Shown: positions 31,408 through 42,652 of the stretch, piece by piece
Layout: every line of letters starts with the position of its first letter
How positions within the stretch are numbered: position 1 is the first letter of the stretch
Source: Paramoeba atlantica
Lineage: Eukaryota; Discosea
Reading direction: 5' to 3'
NCBI GenBank assembly: GCA_977017575.1
Contig: CDRNVI010000056.1
Location: forward strand, 1-64,000
DNA length: 64,000 nucleotides
The notes under the pieces: model-generated
What the model was told of the DNA's origin: nothing
What the model saw: only the letters and a program-made list of their open reading frames with translations
The model's database searches: none
Made by a program: the position numbers and the translations under genes

Positions 31408-32385
31408 ATACATGCTGCCGATTATGATTTGGATCACAAGAGGCGTGGGTGCTGGGAAACAGTTGATTTCTCTTTTATTTATCTGCAATTTTCTGAAATT
31501 TATATAATAAAAGTTTGAAACTATTTGTTTAATTCAAGGATTTTTGAGCTTGTGTGCGGGACGAATTTGAGCCGTTCATGTTTTTCGTGTTTAATTTAGC
31601 ATTTAGGCTGCTATCTACATGACTTACGTATCTACATTACTTATTTACATTACGTATCTACATTACTTATGTTAAAGTTTTTCGTGTCTAAGTTATCTTT
31701 TGGGCTGATATCTAACTGATTAAGAGTTCGAACTTTCTGATCTCTCCAGGTGTCTACAGTGTCGTATTTATTGAAAATTGATTGAAAATATCAACACCAA
31801 TCGATGCCACATTGGCAGTTGAGGCGCGATTCTTTTCTCGGTGTTCGAATGTTTCGTATTCAATTTTGCATTTGGGCTGATAAAACGCATATTTTTGATT
31901 TTTACTGCATTTCGCGAATCAGTTGCACTGTTTAGTAGCATTTTTACTATCTTTCTTTACGCACATTTTTTTCTTACTGTCAACTTACTCAATGGAAAAG
32001 TACCTATTCGCGTAATGCGAGATCCTTCATTCCCTTTCACCCTCTTCACCCCCTTCACACAGACTTCCCTTCCACCCATCTTCCCTTTCGCCTTCCTTCG
32101 CTTTCAATTCCCCTGCAATAACAGGTAACCTGAAGTTCGAACGCAAAGAAAAGGTCATGGCAGTACTACTCTACCGAATTTTTGGATAAACGGAAAAAAA
32201 AGCTTTTGAAAGTTTTATAGTGAAAAAAAATAAAAAACGTACTTTAAAGTAACTTTCATCTACGGAAAAAAACTTTTTTTTATTATAAAAAAGTTTCCGC
32301 GAACCCTGTTTATATGTATGTTTATACATAAACATATGTAAAAACACGGGAAACCATATAGACTCCACAAGAGGGTTATGCGAGA
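31408..32385. other. Gene-free region with TTAC-rich repeats
   Basis: At about 31620-31675 ACGTATCTACATTACTTA-type units occur in two to three direct copies. The remainder is AT-rich, with a 95-codon ORF at 31841..32128 that is not recognised. Confidence 0.35.
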
Positions 32386-32476
32386 GCTCGCGAATGCGGT
32401 ATTACTTCTAAAAATTGGCCAGGTTTTGCGAATGTTAGATCCCTGTATATTTAGCGGACCCCCCTGTAGTACCTGA
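32386..32476 (+). repeat. Solo Tc1-like inverted-repeat end upstream of an LRR gene
   Basis: AGAGCTCGCGAATGCGG, TTCTAAAAATTGGCC and CCCCCCTGTA follow in the order of the right end of elements E1-E4. No matching left end is nearby. It ends about 65 bases before the LRR start. Confidence 0.55.
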
Positions 32477-32539
32477 AGTATCCACTTTCTTGTTTAAAAG
32501 GCAATTCTTTGCACTTTACTAAGTCTACAAGACTCAGGT

Positions 32540-33328
32540 ATGTCTCACAGGGCATTTTCACATATTCTGTGTGCGGCTGAGGACATTACATCGTCACGTA
32601 CCGGTCGGATTCGTGGTGTCAACGTCCCACAAGAATACGAACTTGCAAACTTTATCAAAGACGTCGGAAATACCGATCCCTCTTGGAATACCAACACGCC
32701 AGCATGTGAGTGGTATCATGTGATATGTGATGAGGGAAATAAAACATCTAAGCTCGAGTGGGCCGGTCGCGAACTGGAGGGTCATATCTGTTTGAAATTT
32801 CTCCCTCACACAGTGCTCAAAATTCATGCTCAATACAATAAACTTAGTGGGAAATTACCTTTCAAGGACTTGCCTCCTGTAATTACGACCATTGACCTTA
32901 CCAAAAATAATTTCACTGGATCAGTCGATTTGACATGTTTACCGCAAACATTGCGACTGCTAATACTCTCGTGTAATAAACTATCAGGAAACGTCGATTT
33001 GGGCCGTCTGCCCCTAAATCTTGAGTTCCTAGCGATAAATGACAATGCTTTTATGGGAACTCCGGGTCTACGTCGACTCCCACCAAATCTATCTTATTTG
33101 AATCTCAGCGGAAATCGGTTCGCAGGCTGGGTAGAGTTGGATTCATTACCTTCAGTTATGTACGCTATATGCCTGGGTTGTAATAAAGAACTTCAAGGTG
33201 AGGTGAAGAATAGCCTTTTGACCCAGACTCCAAATCCGTTATATCTAGAAATTTATGATACAGAGATTACACGCATTAATGACATAGAGATAGAATACAC
33301 TGTACCAAAGGGCGTTTTCCAATTTTAA
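32540..33328 (+). CDS. LRR family protein 4
   Basis: 262 residues, very close to the genes at 9571 and 35933. Cap: VPQEYELANFIKDV, DPSWNTNTPACEW, HVICDEG. Six to seven repeats such as LPQTLRLLILSCNKLSGNVD follow, with the C-terminal block KELQGEVKNSLL...TEITRINDIEIE and a further VPKGVFQF tail absent from the 9571 copy because of its frameshift. The upstream 60 bases (AAAGGC-A/T-ATTCTTTGCACT) are shared with the 35933 gene, so the duplication included the promoter region. Confidence 0.82.
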   Translation: MSHRAFSHILCAAEDITSSRTGRIRGVNVPQEYELANFIKDVGNTDPSWNTNTPACEWYHVICDEGNKTSKLEWAGRELEGHICLKFLPHTVLKIHAQYNKLSGKLPFKDLPPVITTIDLTKNNFTGSVDLTCLPQTLRLLILSCNKLSGNVDLGRLPLNLEFLAINDNAFMGTPGLRRLPPNLSYLNLSGNRFAGWVELDSLPSVMYAICLGCNKELQGEVKNSLLTQTPNPLYLEIYDTEITRINDIEIEYTVPKGVFQF

Positions 33329-34248
33329 CTGTTTATAAATATGCAATGCGATGAATATCGTTTCGGACTAAATATGGTTTTGTAAGCTTGAGTGAACGAG
33401 TTAGTCGTTTATAGGAGAAAGACAGAAGCGTACAGGGTTGGTGTATTTACATTGATCCCGATTTTACTCCTCATTTAGGGCGTGCGTATTTATATTCATC
33501 TGGATTTGATTGGTGCTTGCGGATTTTACTTAGACTTGCCCATTTGTTTTTTATATAATGTGTAAAAACCTTGTACATATTGACTTGGAATGATATAGAT
33601 ATTGACTATGAAATGTACAATAATTGTACCTGTACTATGCTTGCCAATTTATAACCACTTACTCGCGCATATAAACTTATTTTTACGAATCCAAGTAAAC
33701 ATGTAAACATTTATTACCAAATAGTGGTATGTGATAAAAAGGGAGATCAACTGAACGTGACGTCGAATCGAAGCGTAGCTTACTTCTCCTTTTCCACATA
33801 CAATGTATTCGCAAAGTGAGACTATAGTCGTCTCGAGAGACTAAGTTTATAGTATAAACCTAAGTAGTATAATATATTACTCTTGAAAAAGATATTCAAA
33901 ATAATACTAAATATCCGAATGTACTTCCTGTAACCCATAGCTACTGTCTCGCATCTCGATTGGATGTGTAGTGCGCAGGAAATCCAAATTTGCAGGTGCC
34001 TTTTTTTCTTCAATATCACCACAACTTGGAATTAGTAAGTTGGATGACCTGAAGTAGCATCCCAACTAGTCCGCATGGTGAAGATATACCTTCACTATCG
34101 GTACTTACACTGTAAACGGGAGTATATAAAGTAGTACGTTCGTCTAGCGTTCGTTTTATTTATTTGTGCCAAACGAGATGCCTCGGCGTCGGCATACCCG
34201 GTGTTCGGGACGAAAGCATCTGCCACGTTGCCTGGTTTCTTTATTACC
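33329..34248. other. Intergenic region, no gene seen
   Basis: AT-rich 3' flank of the LRR gene and spacer; nothing recognised. Confidence 0.4.
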
Positions 34249-34779
34249 CTAAGGCCTCTCTCCTTTATGGAGGATAGTAAAACCCTCCACAGTAAAAACC
34301 TTTACTGTAGGGTAATGGGCGCATCTAATGGCTGCATTAGATGCACCCATTACCCAACGTATCTCCAAATCGAAGTCGTGTTCGGCGATAAGTACCCAAA
34401 TTTCTCTTATTATCTCACATGTCAATATGGATTTGCTGTAGCCTCCCTGGATGGCAGCTTGCGCGGGCATACAGTCGGTAGCCAAAATAAGTAGCCCCAA
34501 TCTCTCATGTTGGGTCTTTAATAATAATACTGGTCCCCAACATACACGGTGAGCTAACGATGCTGACCACGTATGACCCATCGGAAGAACTGTGGGCACA
34601 ACAATTTCAGTGTTCAGGTCAATGCCCATAGTCCTCGAAAACGCATCGCAAATCGGTAATTGGTAAAACCTGTGTCGCAACGATGTTTGTTGCGCAGAGG
34701 TCCAGCTCCGCCTGAGACAAGTTCCCTCTAAGACGGTTTCTTCTCCCTTTCCCAGTGCTCCCGCCACCATAATCCTCAT
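34249..34779 (-). mobile_element. Retroelement pol fossil (reverse transcriptase tail plus RNase H-like region)
   Basis: The - strand encodes a stretch resembling the end of a reverse transcriptase (LPMGHTWSASLAHRVCW) followed by an RNase H-like region (LILATDCMPAQAA, then WVMGASNAAIR). The layout suggests a DIRS/VIPER-like or LTR-type pol rather than a LINE. It is an isolated, broken fragment with no terminal repeats seen, so it is likely old. Confidence 0.45.
34311..34353. repeat. Hairpin inside the pol fossil
   Basis: GGTAATGGGCGCATCTAAT and a near-perfect complement are separated by six bases. The stem lies within the RNase H-like region. Confidence 0.5.
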
Positions 34780-35310
34780 GCTCTGCTTTTGTGGCTACCT
34801 TTCCCTGCGGTTTGACGGACGCGACAAAGGTCTCTGAAAGGCATGGTGAAGATTATATACCGATGAGGCCTGGTAGGGTACCTTCCTTACTTGCGTCTTC
34901 GGAAACGCTGTTTCCCCCTTCTTTGGCGCCACTTTTCTCTGTTTTTTTCTCTGTTTTTTCAGGGCGGAGTAAACGGGAAGCAATTTCCAGTAGAAGCTTT
35001 CCGCTTACCTTTTTCTCATCGCATTTATCCGCTTCCTCTCCTTCTTCGCGAGCATGTTTCATCTTCTCTGCATTTTGACACAGTTCATTTTTTAAAGCAA
35101 GCTATGCTTCCTTATGCTTCACTGTCCCTATTACTTCCTTCCACTCGCTGTGCATTAGCTTGACGTGTTGGATGAGCACAGAGTGAGAGCGCTCTGCTGA
35201 ATTCTTTAAAGCTTTAAAACCAAATCCTTGCAATTTCTTTTTAGGATGGAAAACAATTTACCCGTTTGGTCGAAAACCGTGGCACTATAAGTGGGGGGGG
35301 GGCACAGTAC
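34780..35310. other. Region without a recognised gene
   Basis: Pyrimidine-rich on the + strand, with basic short ORFs on the - strand that may be further remains of the neighbouring retroelement. It ends in a G-run next to the foldback element. Confidence 0.3.
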
Positions 35311-35799
35311 GGCTATGTCTCTACTTCGTTGACGGGTCAATCAATTGGCTGCCACTTCGTTGACAATCGGATTTATTGTCGAAGTGGCTGCCAATTGGTT
35401 GACCCGTCAACAAGTGTGATTTGATCAACGCTAAGACCTGTTACATTTGCGATCCGCAAAACTGTAGAGGAGGGAGGAGGCGGAGTCTTCTGCCTTTTTG
35501 CCGTAGCGACGACGACTTCCTCGCATGGGAATCCGTAAGGAGCCCCACAACAACAAGGAGCCTAGGATCTGCTTTGGAAACACGGAATTGGGGAGCTGTT
35601 AGGATTGGGTGAAAATTTTATTTCCTGAAAATTTTTCATCGACTCAAACACAGTTTTTTTCATTGTTGCATTTCGTGAGCAGAAAATTCATACTCGTTAA
35701 CGGGTCTACCAATTGGCTGCCACTTCGTTGACAGTCGGATTTACTGTCAACGAAGTGGCAGCCAATTGGTTGACCCGTCAACGAAGTAGAGACGTACCC
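35311..35799. mobile_element. Foldback MITE with 8-bp target duplication
   Basis: CACAGTAC flanks both sides (35303-35310 and 35800-35807). The ends share GTCTCTACTTCGTTGACGG in inverted orientation. Each end also folds on itself: at 35701-35776 two 35-base arms face each other around a 7-base CGGATTT loop with one mismatch, and a similar hairpin lies at 35329-35410. No ORF is convincing. An 8-bp duplication suggests mobilisation by a hAT- or P-type transposase. Confidence 0.75.
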
Positions 35800-35809
35800 C
35801 ACAGTACTT

Positions 35810-35880
35810 CCCAAAAAATGGCCAAGTTTTGTAAATGCCAGATCCCCCCATATCTAAGTCCTCTGTGGTATCCACTTTCA
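35810..35880 (+). repeat. Weak Tc1-like end remnant before LRR gene 5
   Basis: AAAAAATGGCCAAGTTTTG, GATCCCCCCATAT and a final CTGTGGTA correspond to the solo end at 32386, in the same position relative to the paralogous LRR start. The foldback MITE has inserted into its left part. Confidence 0.4.
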
Positions 35881-35932
35881 TTTTATTTTGTAGATTGTTT
35901 TAAAGGCTATTCTTTGCACTATACTACACTCT

Positions 35933-36694
35933 ATGTCTCACAGGACATTTTCACGTATTCTGTGTGCAGCTGAGGATATTACATCGTCACGTACCGGTCG
36001 GATTCGTGGTGTCAACGTCCCACAAGAATACGAACTTGCAAACTTTATCAAAGATGTCGGAAATACCGATCCCTCTTGGAATACCAACACGCCGGCATGT
36101 GAGTGGTATCATGTGATATGTGATGAGGGAAATAAAGTATCTAGGCTGGACTGGGGCCGTATCTATGTACTGCGGGGCCATATCTGTTTGAAATTTCTCC
36201 CTCACTCAGTGCTCGAAATTCATGTTAAACACAATAAACTTACTGGGGAATTACCTCTCAAGGACTTGCCTCCTGCAATTACGATCATTGACCTTTCCTA
36301 CAATAATTTCACTGGATCAATCGATTTGACATGTTTACCGCAAACATTGCGACAGCTAGTCCTCCGGCGGAATAAACTATCAGGAAACGTCGATTTGGGC
36401 CGTCTGCCCCTAAATCTTGAGTTCCTAGCGATAAATGACAATGCCTTTACGGGAACTCCGGATTTACGCAGACTCCCCCCAAATCTATCCTATCTTGATC
36501 TCAATAGAAATCAGTTGGCAGGCTGGGTAGAGTTTGATTCATTACCTTCAGGTCTGCTGGGTCTATGCCTGACTGGTAATAAAGAACTTCAAGGTGAGGT
36601 GAAGAATAGTGTTTTGCCTCAGAGTCTAAATCCTTTCTTCGTAGAGATTCAGGACACGAAAATTACGTACATTAAGGATGTAGAATTTTGTTGA
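35933..36694 (+). CDS. LRR family protein 5
   Basis: 253 residues, near-identical in many stretches to the genes at 9571 and 32540. The cap is VPQEYELANFIKDV with PACEWYHVICDEG; repeats include LPPAITIIDLSYNNFTGSID and LPPNLSYLDLNRNQLAGWVE; the C-terminal cap is KELQGEVKNSVL...TKITYIKDVEFC. A small in-frame difference (WGRIYVLRG) in the first repeat distinguishes it from its sisters. There is no signal peptide. Upstream sequence is shared with gene 4, not with gene 2. Confidence 0.82.
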   Translation: MSHRTFSRILCAAEDITSSRTGRIRGVNVPQEYELANFIKDVGNTDPSWNTNTPACEWYHVICDEGNKVSRLDWGRIYVLRGHICLKFLPHSVLEIHVKHNKLTGELPLKDLPPAITIIDLSYNNFTGSIDLTCLPQTLRQLVLRRNKLSGNVDLGRLPLNLEFLAINDNAFTGTPDLRRLPPNLSYLDLNRNQLAGWVEFDSLPSGLLGLCLTGNKELQGEVKNSVLPQSLNPFFVEIQDTKITYIKDVEFC

Positions 36695-36862
36695 GTGGTT
36701 ATATTTGAAATGAAAGACGAATAGGTATCATAGTATATGGGGGTTATTAAGGGGCATGTTACATCATTCTGAGGATTGACTCAATCAGATTGATTAGATA
36801 ATATTATTGGGACATTTTTTTAGTGAAGAATGTTTTGTTAAAAAGATGGATTATTTCTTCAG

Positions 36863-37028
36863 TAATTACGGTGGTTATGTAACTACCGGTCTACCTTCGA
36901 TTATTGCAAAAAAAAGTGAAAAAAAACAGTGAAACTATAAAGAGGAACACAGTAATATAATAGAAGAAAATATACTAAAGGGGGCCACGGTGGTCCCAAA
37001 CTGAAAAAGAAGCGGGGGTCCTTGTACG
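36863..37028 (+). repeat. Dispersed non-coding repeat (GCGGTGGTT family), copy B
   Basis: It matches the first about 160 bases of copies A and D: TACGGTGGTTATGTAACTAC, CTTCGATTATTG, CACAGTAATATAATAGAAG and a GGTGGTCC block. Confidence 0.65.
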
Positions 37029-37184
37029 ATGCCCACGTCTCATCGTGAGCAAAAGAGGTGTGTTTGCTTCAGCACCGCAGATGAAGCAAAGCTTGCGGGA
37101 AGCGTATTCTATAATGGGACCAAGCGCAGCAAAGGGAACCCCAAGAAGCGGAAGTACGGAAATGAAAGTTTCTCAAGCAAGTAA
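37029..37184 (+). CDS. Small unassigned ORF
   Basis: 51 codons from ATG: MPTSHREQKRCVCFSTADEA, a Lys-rich middle and NESFSSK. It follows directly on the GCGGTGGTT repeat. It resembles no family I know and could be a chance frame. Confidence 0.2.
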   Translation: MPTSHREQKRCVCFSTADEAKLAGSVFYNGTKRSKGNPKKRKYGNESFSSK

Positions 37185-37595
37185 TAAAGTAAGTGCTTGT
37201 TTCGAAACTTGTTTTGTATGATCTTTGTATTTTATGATCAATTAAAAAAAACGAAGTTGAATGATTCAAGATTTTGCATCCACACATTTTTTTGCTTGGC
37301 TTTTTGCTCACCGTAACAACCGTTTCCAAGAAGGCGATTCCGTTTTCGGCCTGAGCTGAAAACTGGGCTTTCGGCTGGCAAGGTCAGGGCTTATTGAGAT
37401 CAGATGGGGAGAGAGGAGAACGAGGTTGGTCCGGTGCGTTGGGAAGTCGGGAATAGGAAAGGGGTTGAACGCGAAGGTTACTGTGGCGAGGTGGGGAGAT
37501 AGGTGAAGGGGGTAGGTCGACAGGTTTGCCGTTCTCGTGTGAAGTGAGTGACGGTGTGAGGTGATCGGAGGCGAGAGGAACTTCGTTGAACTCGG

Positions 37596-37628
<33 letters not shown>

Positions 37629-38111
37629 GAAGGTTGAGCAGGATGGTTATGTTCCATGCCTGCCCTTAGTCTACTCCTTCCTCGGAGCACCATCAAGTAG
37701 TCGACGGAGCGAGATGCGCAGTACAGTCCGAAACTTTTTGAACAGCTCAGTTTCTCACCGTTTCGTACGACAGAGAATATCATAAAACTACTTCAACAAA
37801 CGAATTCTTTAAAGCCCTTACTCAAATGAGTGGCACCGGATATGATCTCGCGTGCTCTAACATGATCTCGCCTAATCTGGTTTTGAATTTGTTTCTTTCC
37901 CCCCTAATTTCGCTTCCCTTGTGCCTCAACCGCAACCACTCAAATGATGCATTTGCACCACCTACATCTGCAAATGTCCATCACCGGTAATGAAGATCTG
38001 TAGATGTATGTCACCTGTAAATGCTGGAATGATCCTGGAATGACATTTTCTTTTGTCAGTATTTCTTCTTCCGTGGCATTTAGTCTAGTATTTTGTGAAC
38101 ACACATAACTC
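37185..38111. other. Gene-free region with a GA microsatellite
   Basis: An uninterrupted (GA)n run of about 28 bases lies at 37598-37626. TGATCTCG units appear twice around 37845-37875, like the cluster at about 45990. Nothing else was recognised. Confidence 0.45.
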
Positions 38112-38954
38112 ATGATTCACAATCCCGTGCCCTCGGTCTTCTCCTCCTGCCGCACAAAAGATGTATCAAATGTTGACACAACGCGCAGTCGTCCCGGCAA
38201 GGTCAGGGGATCTAATTTACCACAGGAATATGAACTTTCACAATTTGTTGCGAATATCGAAAATCCGTATCCTTCTTGGAACACGTCAACCCCTGCGTGT
38301 GAGTGGAAAGGTGCGTGGTGTGATACAGAGAAAAAGGTGAGGTATATTAATTGGCATTCTTTCATCGGACAGCAGCTGAGAGGATCACTGCAATGGAACT
38401 ATTTTGTTTTTACCTTACACGAATTCCGGGCACCGTACAACAAACTTACGGGAAACGTCCGTTTGGATATGTTGCCATCTAAGTTTGTGGAATTTAGTAT
38501 TCCCAGTAACCTTTTTACCGGGGGATTGGAACTATGCGACTTACCGGAAAGCCTAGAAGAGGTTCAACTCTATAGGAATGATTTCCAGGGAAGTATAGAC
38601 ATGTCCTGTCTGGGGAAAAATATACGTACCTTGAAGGTATCGCGCAACGATTTATCGGGGGAAATTGATTTCACAAGCCTGCCGTCATGTATAGATTTCA
38701 TAAGCCTATCCCACAACAGGTTTACTGGACCACTGAACTTGCAGCATTTGCCTTCGTCACTTCGATACCTGAAATGTGGCCATAATCTATTCTCTGGATT
38801 GGCAGAGTTTCATAGTCTTCCACCAGGATTGGAGATCATTTCTCTCAGAAATAACTCTGCGCTTTACGGGGATATCAACGATTCCGATCTGCCTGGCACA
38901 CTTTACAGTATTAAAGTGGATGGTACGAACATAATGGCGAAAAACATAGACTAG
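38112..38954 (+). CDS. LRR family protein 6
   Basis: 280 residues. The cap reads SNLPQEYELSQFVANIEN, PSWNTSTPACEWKGAWCDTE. About seven repeats follow (LGKNIRTLKVSRNDLSGEID, LPSCIDFISLSHNRFTGPLN, LPSSLRYLKCGHNLFSGLAE). The C-terminal cap is SALYGDINDSDLPGTLYSIK and a T-x-I ending. The gene at 39184 starts only 230 bases after its stop, the tightest spacing in the array. The decayed gene at 51660 and the intact gene at 52554 are its nearest relatives. Confidence 0.82.
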   Translation: MIHNPVPSVFSSCRTKDVSNVDTTRSRPGKVRGSNLPQEYELSQFVANIENPYPSWNTSTPACEWKGAWCDTEKKVRYINWHSFIGQQLRGSLQWNYFVFTLHEFRAPYNKLTGNVRLDMLPSKFVEFSIPSNLFTGGLELCDLPESLEEVQLYRNDFQGSIDMSCLGKNIRTLKVSRNDLSGEIDFTSLPSCIDFISLSHNRFTGPLNLQHLPSSLRYLKCGHNLFSGLAEFHSLPPGLEIISLRNNSALYGDINDSDLPGTLYSIKVDGTNIMAKNID

Positions 38955-39183
38955 ATTTGTGTACTATAATTCGTGTGAGTTCTGAGAACTCAACGATAAG
39001 TATACATATAGTATATCATATAGTATACGTATAGTATATCATATAGTATTTCTATTCAGAAAGCTTCTCCTTCTTTTCATTACAATTTTCGCTATTGTGG
39101 CTGGTATCTTCTTGAGTGATGGTTGATATAGTTATTCGTAGGCTAAACTTCATTTTTTACTCACTTATCGCGCTTGACTTGAC

Positions 39184-39984
39184 ATGCCCGATTCTTCACC
39201 ACCCCTACTCCGCCGAGGAAAGGCGAGAACTAAACTCCCAGCGGAGTATCATTTAACCCAATTCTTACACGAAGTTCGTGTGCGTAGAGGAATGCACATG
39301 AGTGTAGAAAACACACACCCCTCGTGGAATGTAAATACTCCCGCGTGCAAATGGGATGGCCTGCACTGTAATGAGCGTGAAGAAATTGTCAGAATAGCGT
39401 GGTCAAATCGCGATCTCAGTGGGACGCCCGATTGGATACATTTATCTCGTGTAGAGTGCTCTGAGGTACATCTTTCTCTTAATGCATTAGACGGCGAGAT
39501 TCCGCTAAAATTCTTACCACCGAACATCATTTGGTTCACCGGTACCGGAAACAAGTTTAATGGCACATTAGAATTAGGAGAAATGCCAGAGCACCTGCAA
39601 GTGTTCAGTCTGAGTTACTGCGACCTCCATGGCTCCATCTCATTACAACATCTCCCTCATGGTTTCCTGGCTTTGCAGCTAATGCGCAACCATCTCACGG
39701 GTAGTCTCGACTTGGGAAGCTTACCCACCACGATGGATTCGTTGGACTTGTCATTCAACGGCTTCTCCGGGCCCGTCAATTTGCACAGTCTTCCAGTTCT
39801 CATCCGGGTGTTTCTGGACAACAACCCGAATCTCAGCGGCGAGTATGATCCATTCCGCGCGTACGTCTTCCGTTATACTATTACCATAGAAGGGACGCAA
39901 ATCAAGCGAATACCTTCAGGCGCCTCATTGCCGTATTGCCTGCCTCTACGGTACGCATTCGACTCTGATGTATGGAAATTTTAG
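39184..39984 (+). CDS. LRR family protein 7 (FDSxVW-F tail subfamily)
   Basis: 266 residues, closest to the gene at 1244 and to the broken copy at 53656. Cap: GKARTKLPAEYHLTQFL, with an insertion (RVRRGMHMSVEN) before PSWNVNTPACKWDGLHC. Repeats include LPTTMDSLDLSFNGFSGPVN. It ends LPLRYAFDSDVWKF. No signal peptide is present. Confidence 0.82.
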   Translation: MPDSSPPLLRRGKARTKLPAEYHLTQFLHEVRVRRGMHMSVENTHPSWNVNTPACKWDGLHCNEREEIVRIAWSNRDLSGTPDWIHLSRVECSEVHLSLNALDGEIPLKFLPPNIIWFTGTGNKFNGTLELGEMPEHLQVFSLSYCDLHGSISLQHLPHGFLALQLMRNHLTGSLDLGSLPTTMDSLDLSFNGFSGPVNLHSLPVLIRVFLDNNPNLSGEYDPFRAYVFRYTITIEGTQIKRIPSGASLPYCLPLRYAFDSDVWKF

Positions 39985-41851
39985 CAAGAAGAATCTTGCT
40001 CTCTATCTTCTTTCTGAAGATCTAAACTTTGCCCACGTTTGATACTGGTAAGAGGAACGTTTAGGAAAATGAAAACTGAATAGTGATTCGCGCATTCATG
40101 AGTTTCACAATTTGGCTTGCTTGATAAGGTAGGTGAATCGATAGAATTGGTTCAGTTAATCAACAAATATGGTGATCTGTGCGCTAGTGCGCTTCGGGTT
40201 GAAAACTACCTCTATGTTTTGACAAACTAGCTAAGAATAGCGATATTTCTTTTTAAGTCGTAGTATACGAAACACAAGAAAGTAAAAGTAGAATCATGTT
40301 TTTGAGAACAGCGCTCCGCGAAGCGGTGAGATTTTTTTTTTAAAGCAGGGAATACAATACAAAAGCAGGGAACGGCGTAGGGAAGGGCTGCAACGGCGTA
40401 GAATTTCCTTAGGGACCCGCCAACTGCTCCGGGGAAGGGGGTAGTCCTCGATCCTCGGTTGGGGCGACCTGGGTAAGTGGGGTGGAGGACCCTGGGGGAC
40501 TACAACCTACAGACTGCTCTCCACTCCGGGGTGCTGAGTGCGGGGAGCCTACGACATTTGCAGCTGTCGCTATACCCTCAAGGATCGTCCCACTGGGGAT
40601 CGGGGTGGGTCCAGGATTGGCCTCAATGCACCTCCTACGGAGGTTTTTCCTATAATAAGATACTTTACAATTCCTAATAATTGTCTTCTAAAAATAGAAA
40701 ATATAATCTACAATCTGTCTAATAGAGTTATTCTCTCGGTTTATGACCAGCTCTATGCACTAGATCGATAATTTACCTCATTTACACAGCTGATTTCAAC
40801 AAAAGGTTGAGCAAATCACTCTTTTTGGTCCAAAGAAAGAATAAATTTCAAGTTTTTCGGCGAAAAAAACATGATTTGTCATCGATTTTCTTAGAGGCGT
40901 GACTCTGGGCGGGAGCGCCTGGAAGCGCCAAGGACCTTTATCTTAATATTTCTTTTTAATTTTTCTTAATCTTGTTTTGTTTCAGTTAGAGGATGTCGTA
41001 ATCATGTTGTTGGAAATGTTTAGCCTACAAGACTTTATCATGGTTTCGAGTACATAAATATTTTAGAATGTACCAGCGCGGTCATCCCTAGGTGTGGGAA
41101 CCCTCCATTTTTTGATTTTTGTTTTCAATTTTGGACCGACGGAGCCGTTTTATATCTTTTTGACACATGGTAGGCTAACTATGGAGTGTTCATTGTCACT
41201 GGTGAGCCTGCCCACACATCACTCTTCGCCGCTCTCCTCGGAGCCCCCTGGCTGCCCTCCTCGCCTGCCCTCTGGGCCTTCGCCCTCACTCTTGGCCAGC
41301 CTCCTGGCCACTCAATTCGACCCCCTGCCCCGCCCTCTTCGCACCCTCCTTCACCCGTGCGCCGCCCCCCTGACCGCCCGTGAGGAAAGTCCGGTGTCTA
41401 CCTGTATGATCGAGCGTTTCGACGCTCTCGTGTTAGAAGATCACGCTTCGCGTGGAGAACCGGCAGCGCGACCTACGCGTGAAGTAGGAAGCCATAGTTC
41501 TTCGGAGTCAAAAGGCTTGAATCACACACACGCACACACACATTGGTGAAAACCTAGAAGAGCCTTGCGTCCCCGTAATCGGGCGGAGCGCCAGAGCCGG
41601 AGTGGTACTTGCGGCACTTGCATGGGGGTATTGCAAGTGCTCTTATTACCAACAAAACCAACAACAATTTAAGCCATTCATCTCTTTCTGACGCAGTGCA
41701 AAATGCCTTATTACCGCACCCGAATGATAGCCGAGGCCCAATCTGTCGCTTTCTTGGACAATCTTTTAGAACATAGAAAAAGGTGTCCCCCCATGTCCCC
41801 CTATAGAGGGGTTTATGTTGCTTGTCCTCAAATTACCAAGTCCGAACTCCG
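39985..41851. other. Long region without a recognised gene
   Basis: It contains an A- and G-rich patch (40330-40480) and a Pro/Ser-coding, C-rich patch at about 41220-41400 whose ORFs look compositional. CACACACGCACACACACA at about 41525 is a short CA microsatellite. No homology was recognised. Confidence 0.35.
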
Positions 41852-42498
41852 ATTTTGGAAATATTTGGTATACCACCGTTTTTCGACCCAATCATTCCGA
41901 ATCCGAGGTCCGTTTCACTCGAGCTACCCCCTACCCCCCTTATCCAGGTAGGGGTCAAAATGAAGGCGAACACGATTTTTAAGGTAAATTTTTGAATATT
42001 TTTTGTAAAACAGTGACTTGAAAGCCAGATAAGAAGTATGTAAGCAGGTAGAAAGCTCGTGATTAGTGCTCAGTTAAGTGTCTCCTTGCCTTCTCGCCCT
42101 CCAAAAATTCTTGGGATGGCTTTGCAAAACGTTTTCAGGCAATTCTGGTTCATCCCGAAAATTATTCAGGATAAAGCGGGGGGTTGTGAAAAAAAATGGA
42201 CAAAATATTAAGAAAAATATTTATTGATAATGATAGCGCTTCTAATAGGTGGCAAAAGGCGTGCACATCTCATGATGTACGTGTCGTGCAGGAGGACACA
42301 CGGGACGAGATAGTTCCGTCGTGTAAAAGCGAAGAAGAGTGAAAAATGACGCAAGAAATAGGTGTTCTGTAAAAATCATGGTTTTTAGCCCAAATTTTTG
42401 CGGTTTCGACATGAACCAGTTTTCCACGAGTGAAAAGGACCTCGGATTCGGAACGATTCGGTCGAAAAACGGTGGTATACCAAATATCTACAAAACCT
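41852..42498. mobile_element. Inverted-repeat element (about 65-bp arms)
   Basis: ATATTTGGTATACCACCG and TTCCGAATCCGAGGTCC occur near the left and, inverted, near the right, spanning about 650 bases. The interior has no transposase. I could not fix the outer ends or a target duplication. Confidence 0.5.
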
Positions 42499-42652
42499 GA
42501 GAAAATACAAGACCTGTAGGGGGGTACATATCGTGCTCACCACTGTATATTTTTCCAAGCAAGATCTCATTCTAAAAGGAACGAATTCACCTTCTTTTCT
42601 CTTATTTAGAACTTGACCTTCCCATGTTTTTTTTCGCCGGCATGGAGGTGTA

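Noticed and set aside
34795-35062. Lys/Glu-rich ORFs on the - strand as a coiled-coil gene
   Set aside because: Overlapping frames over a pyrimidine-rich tract are all open; there is no independent support.
41094-41549. A Pro/Ser-rich 151-codon ORF as a structural protein gene
   Set aside because: Two frames are open over the same C-rich tract and neither has motifs or a relative; composition alone explains it.
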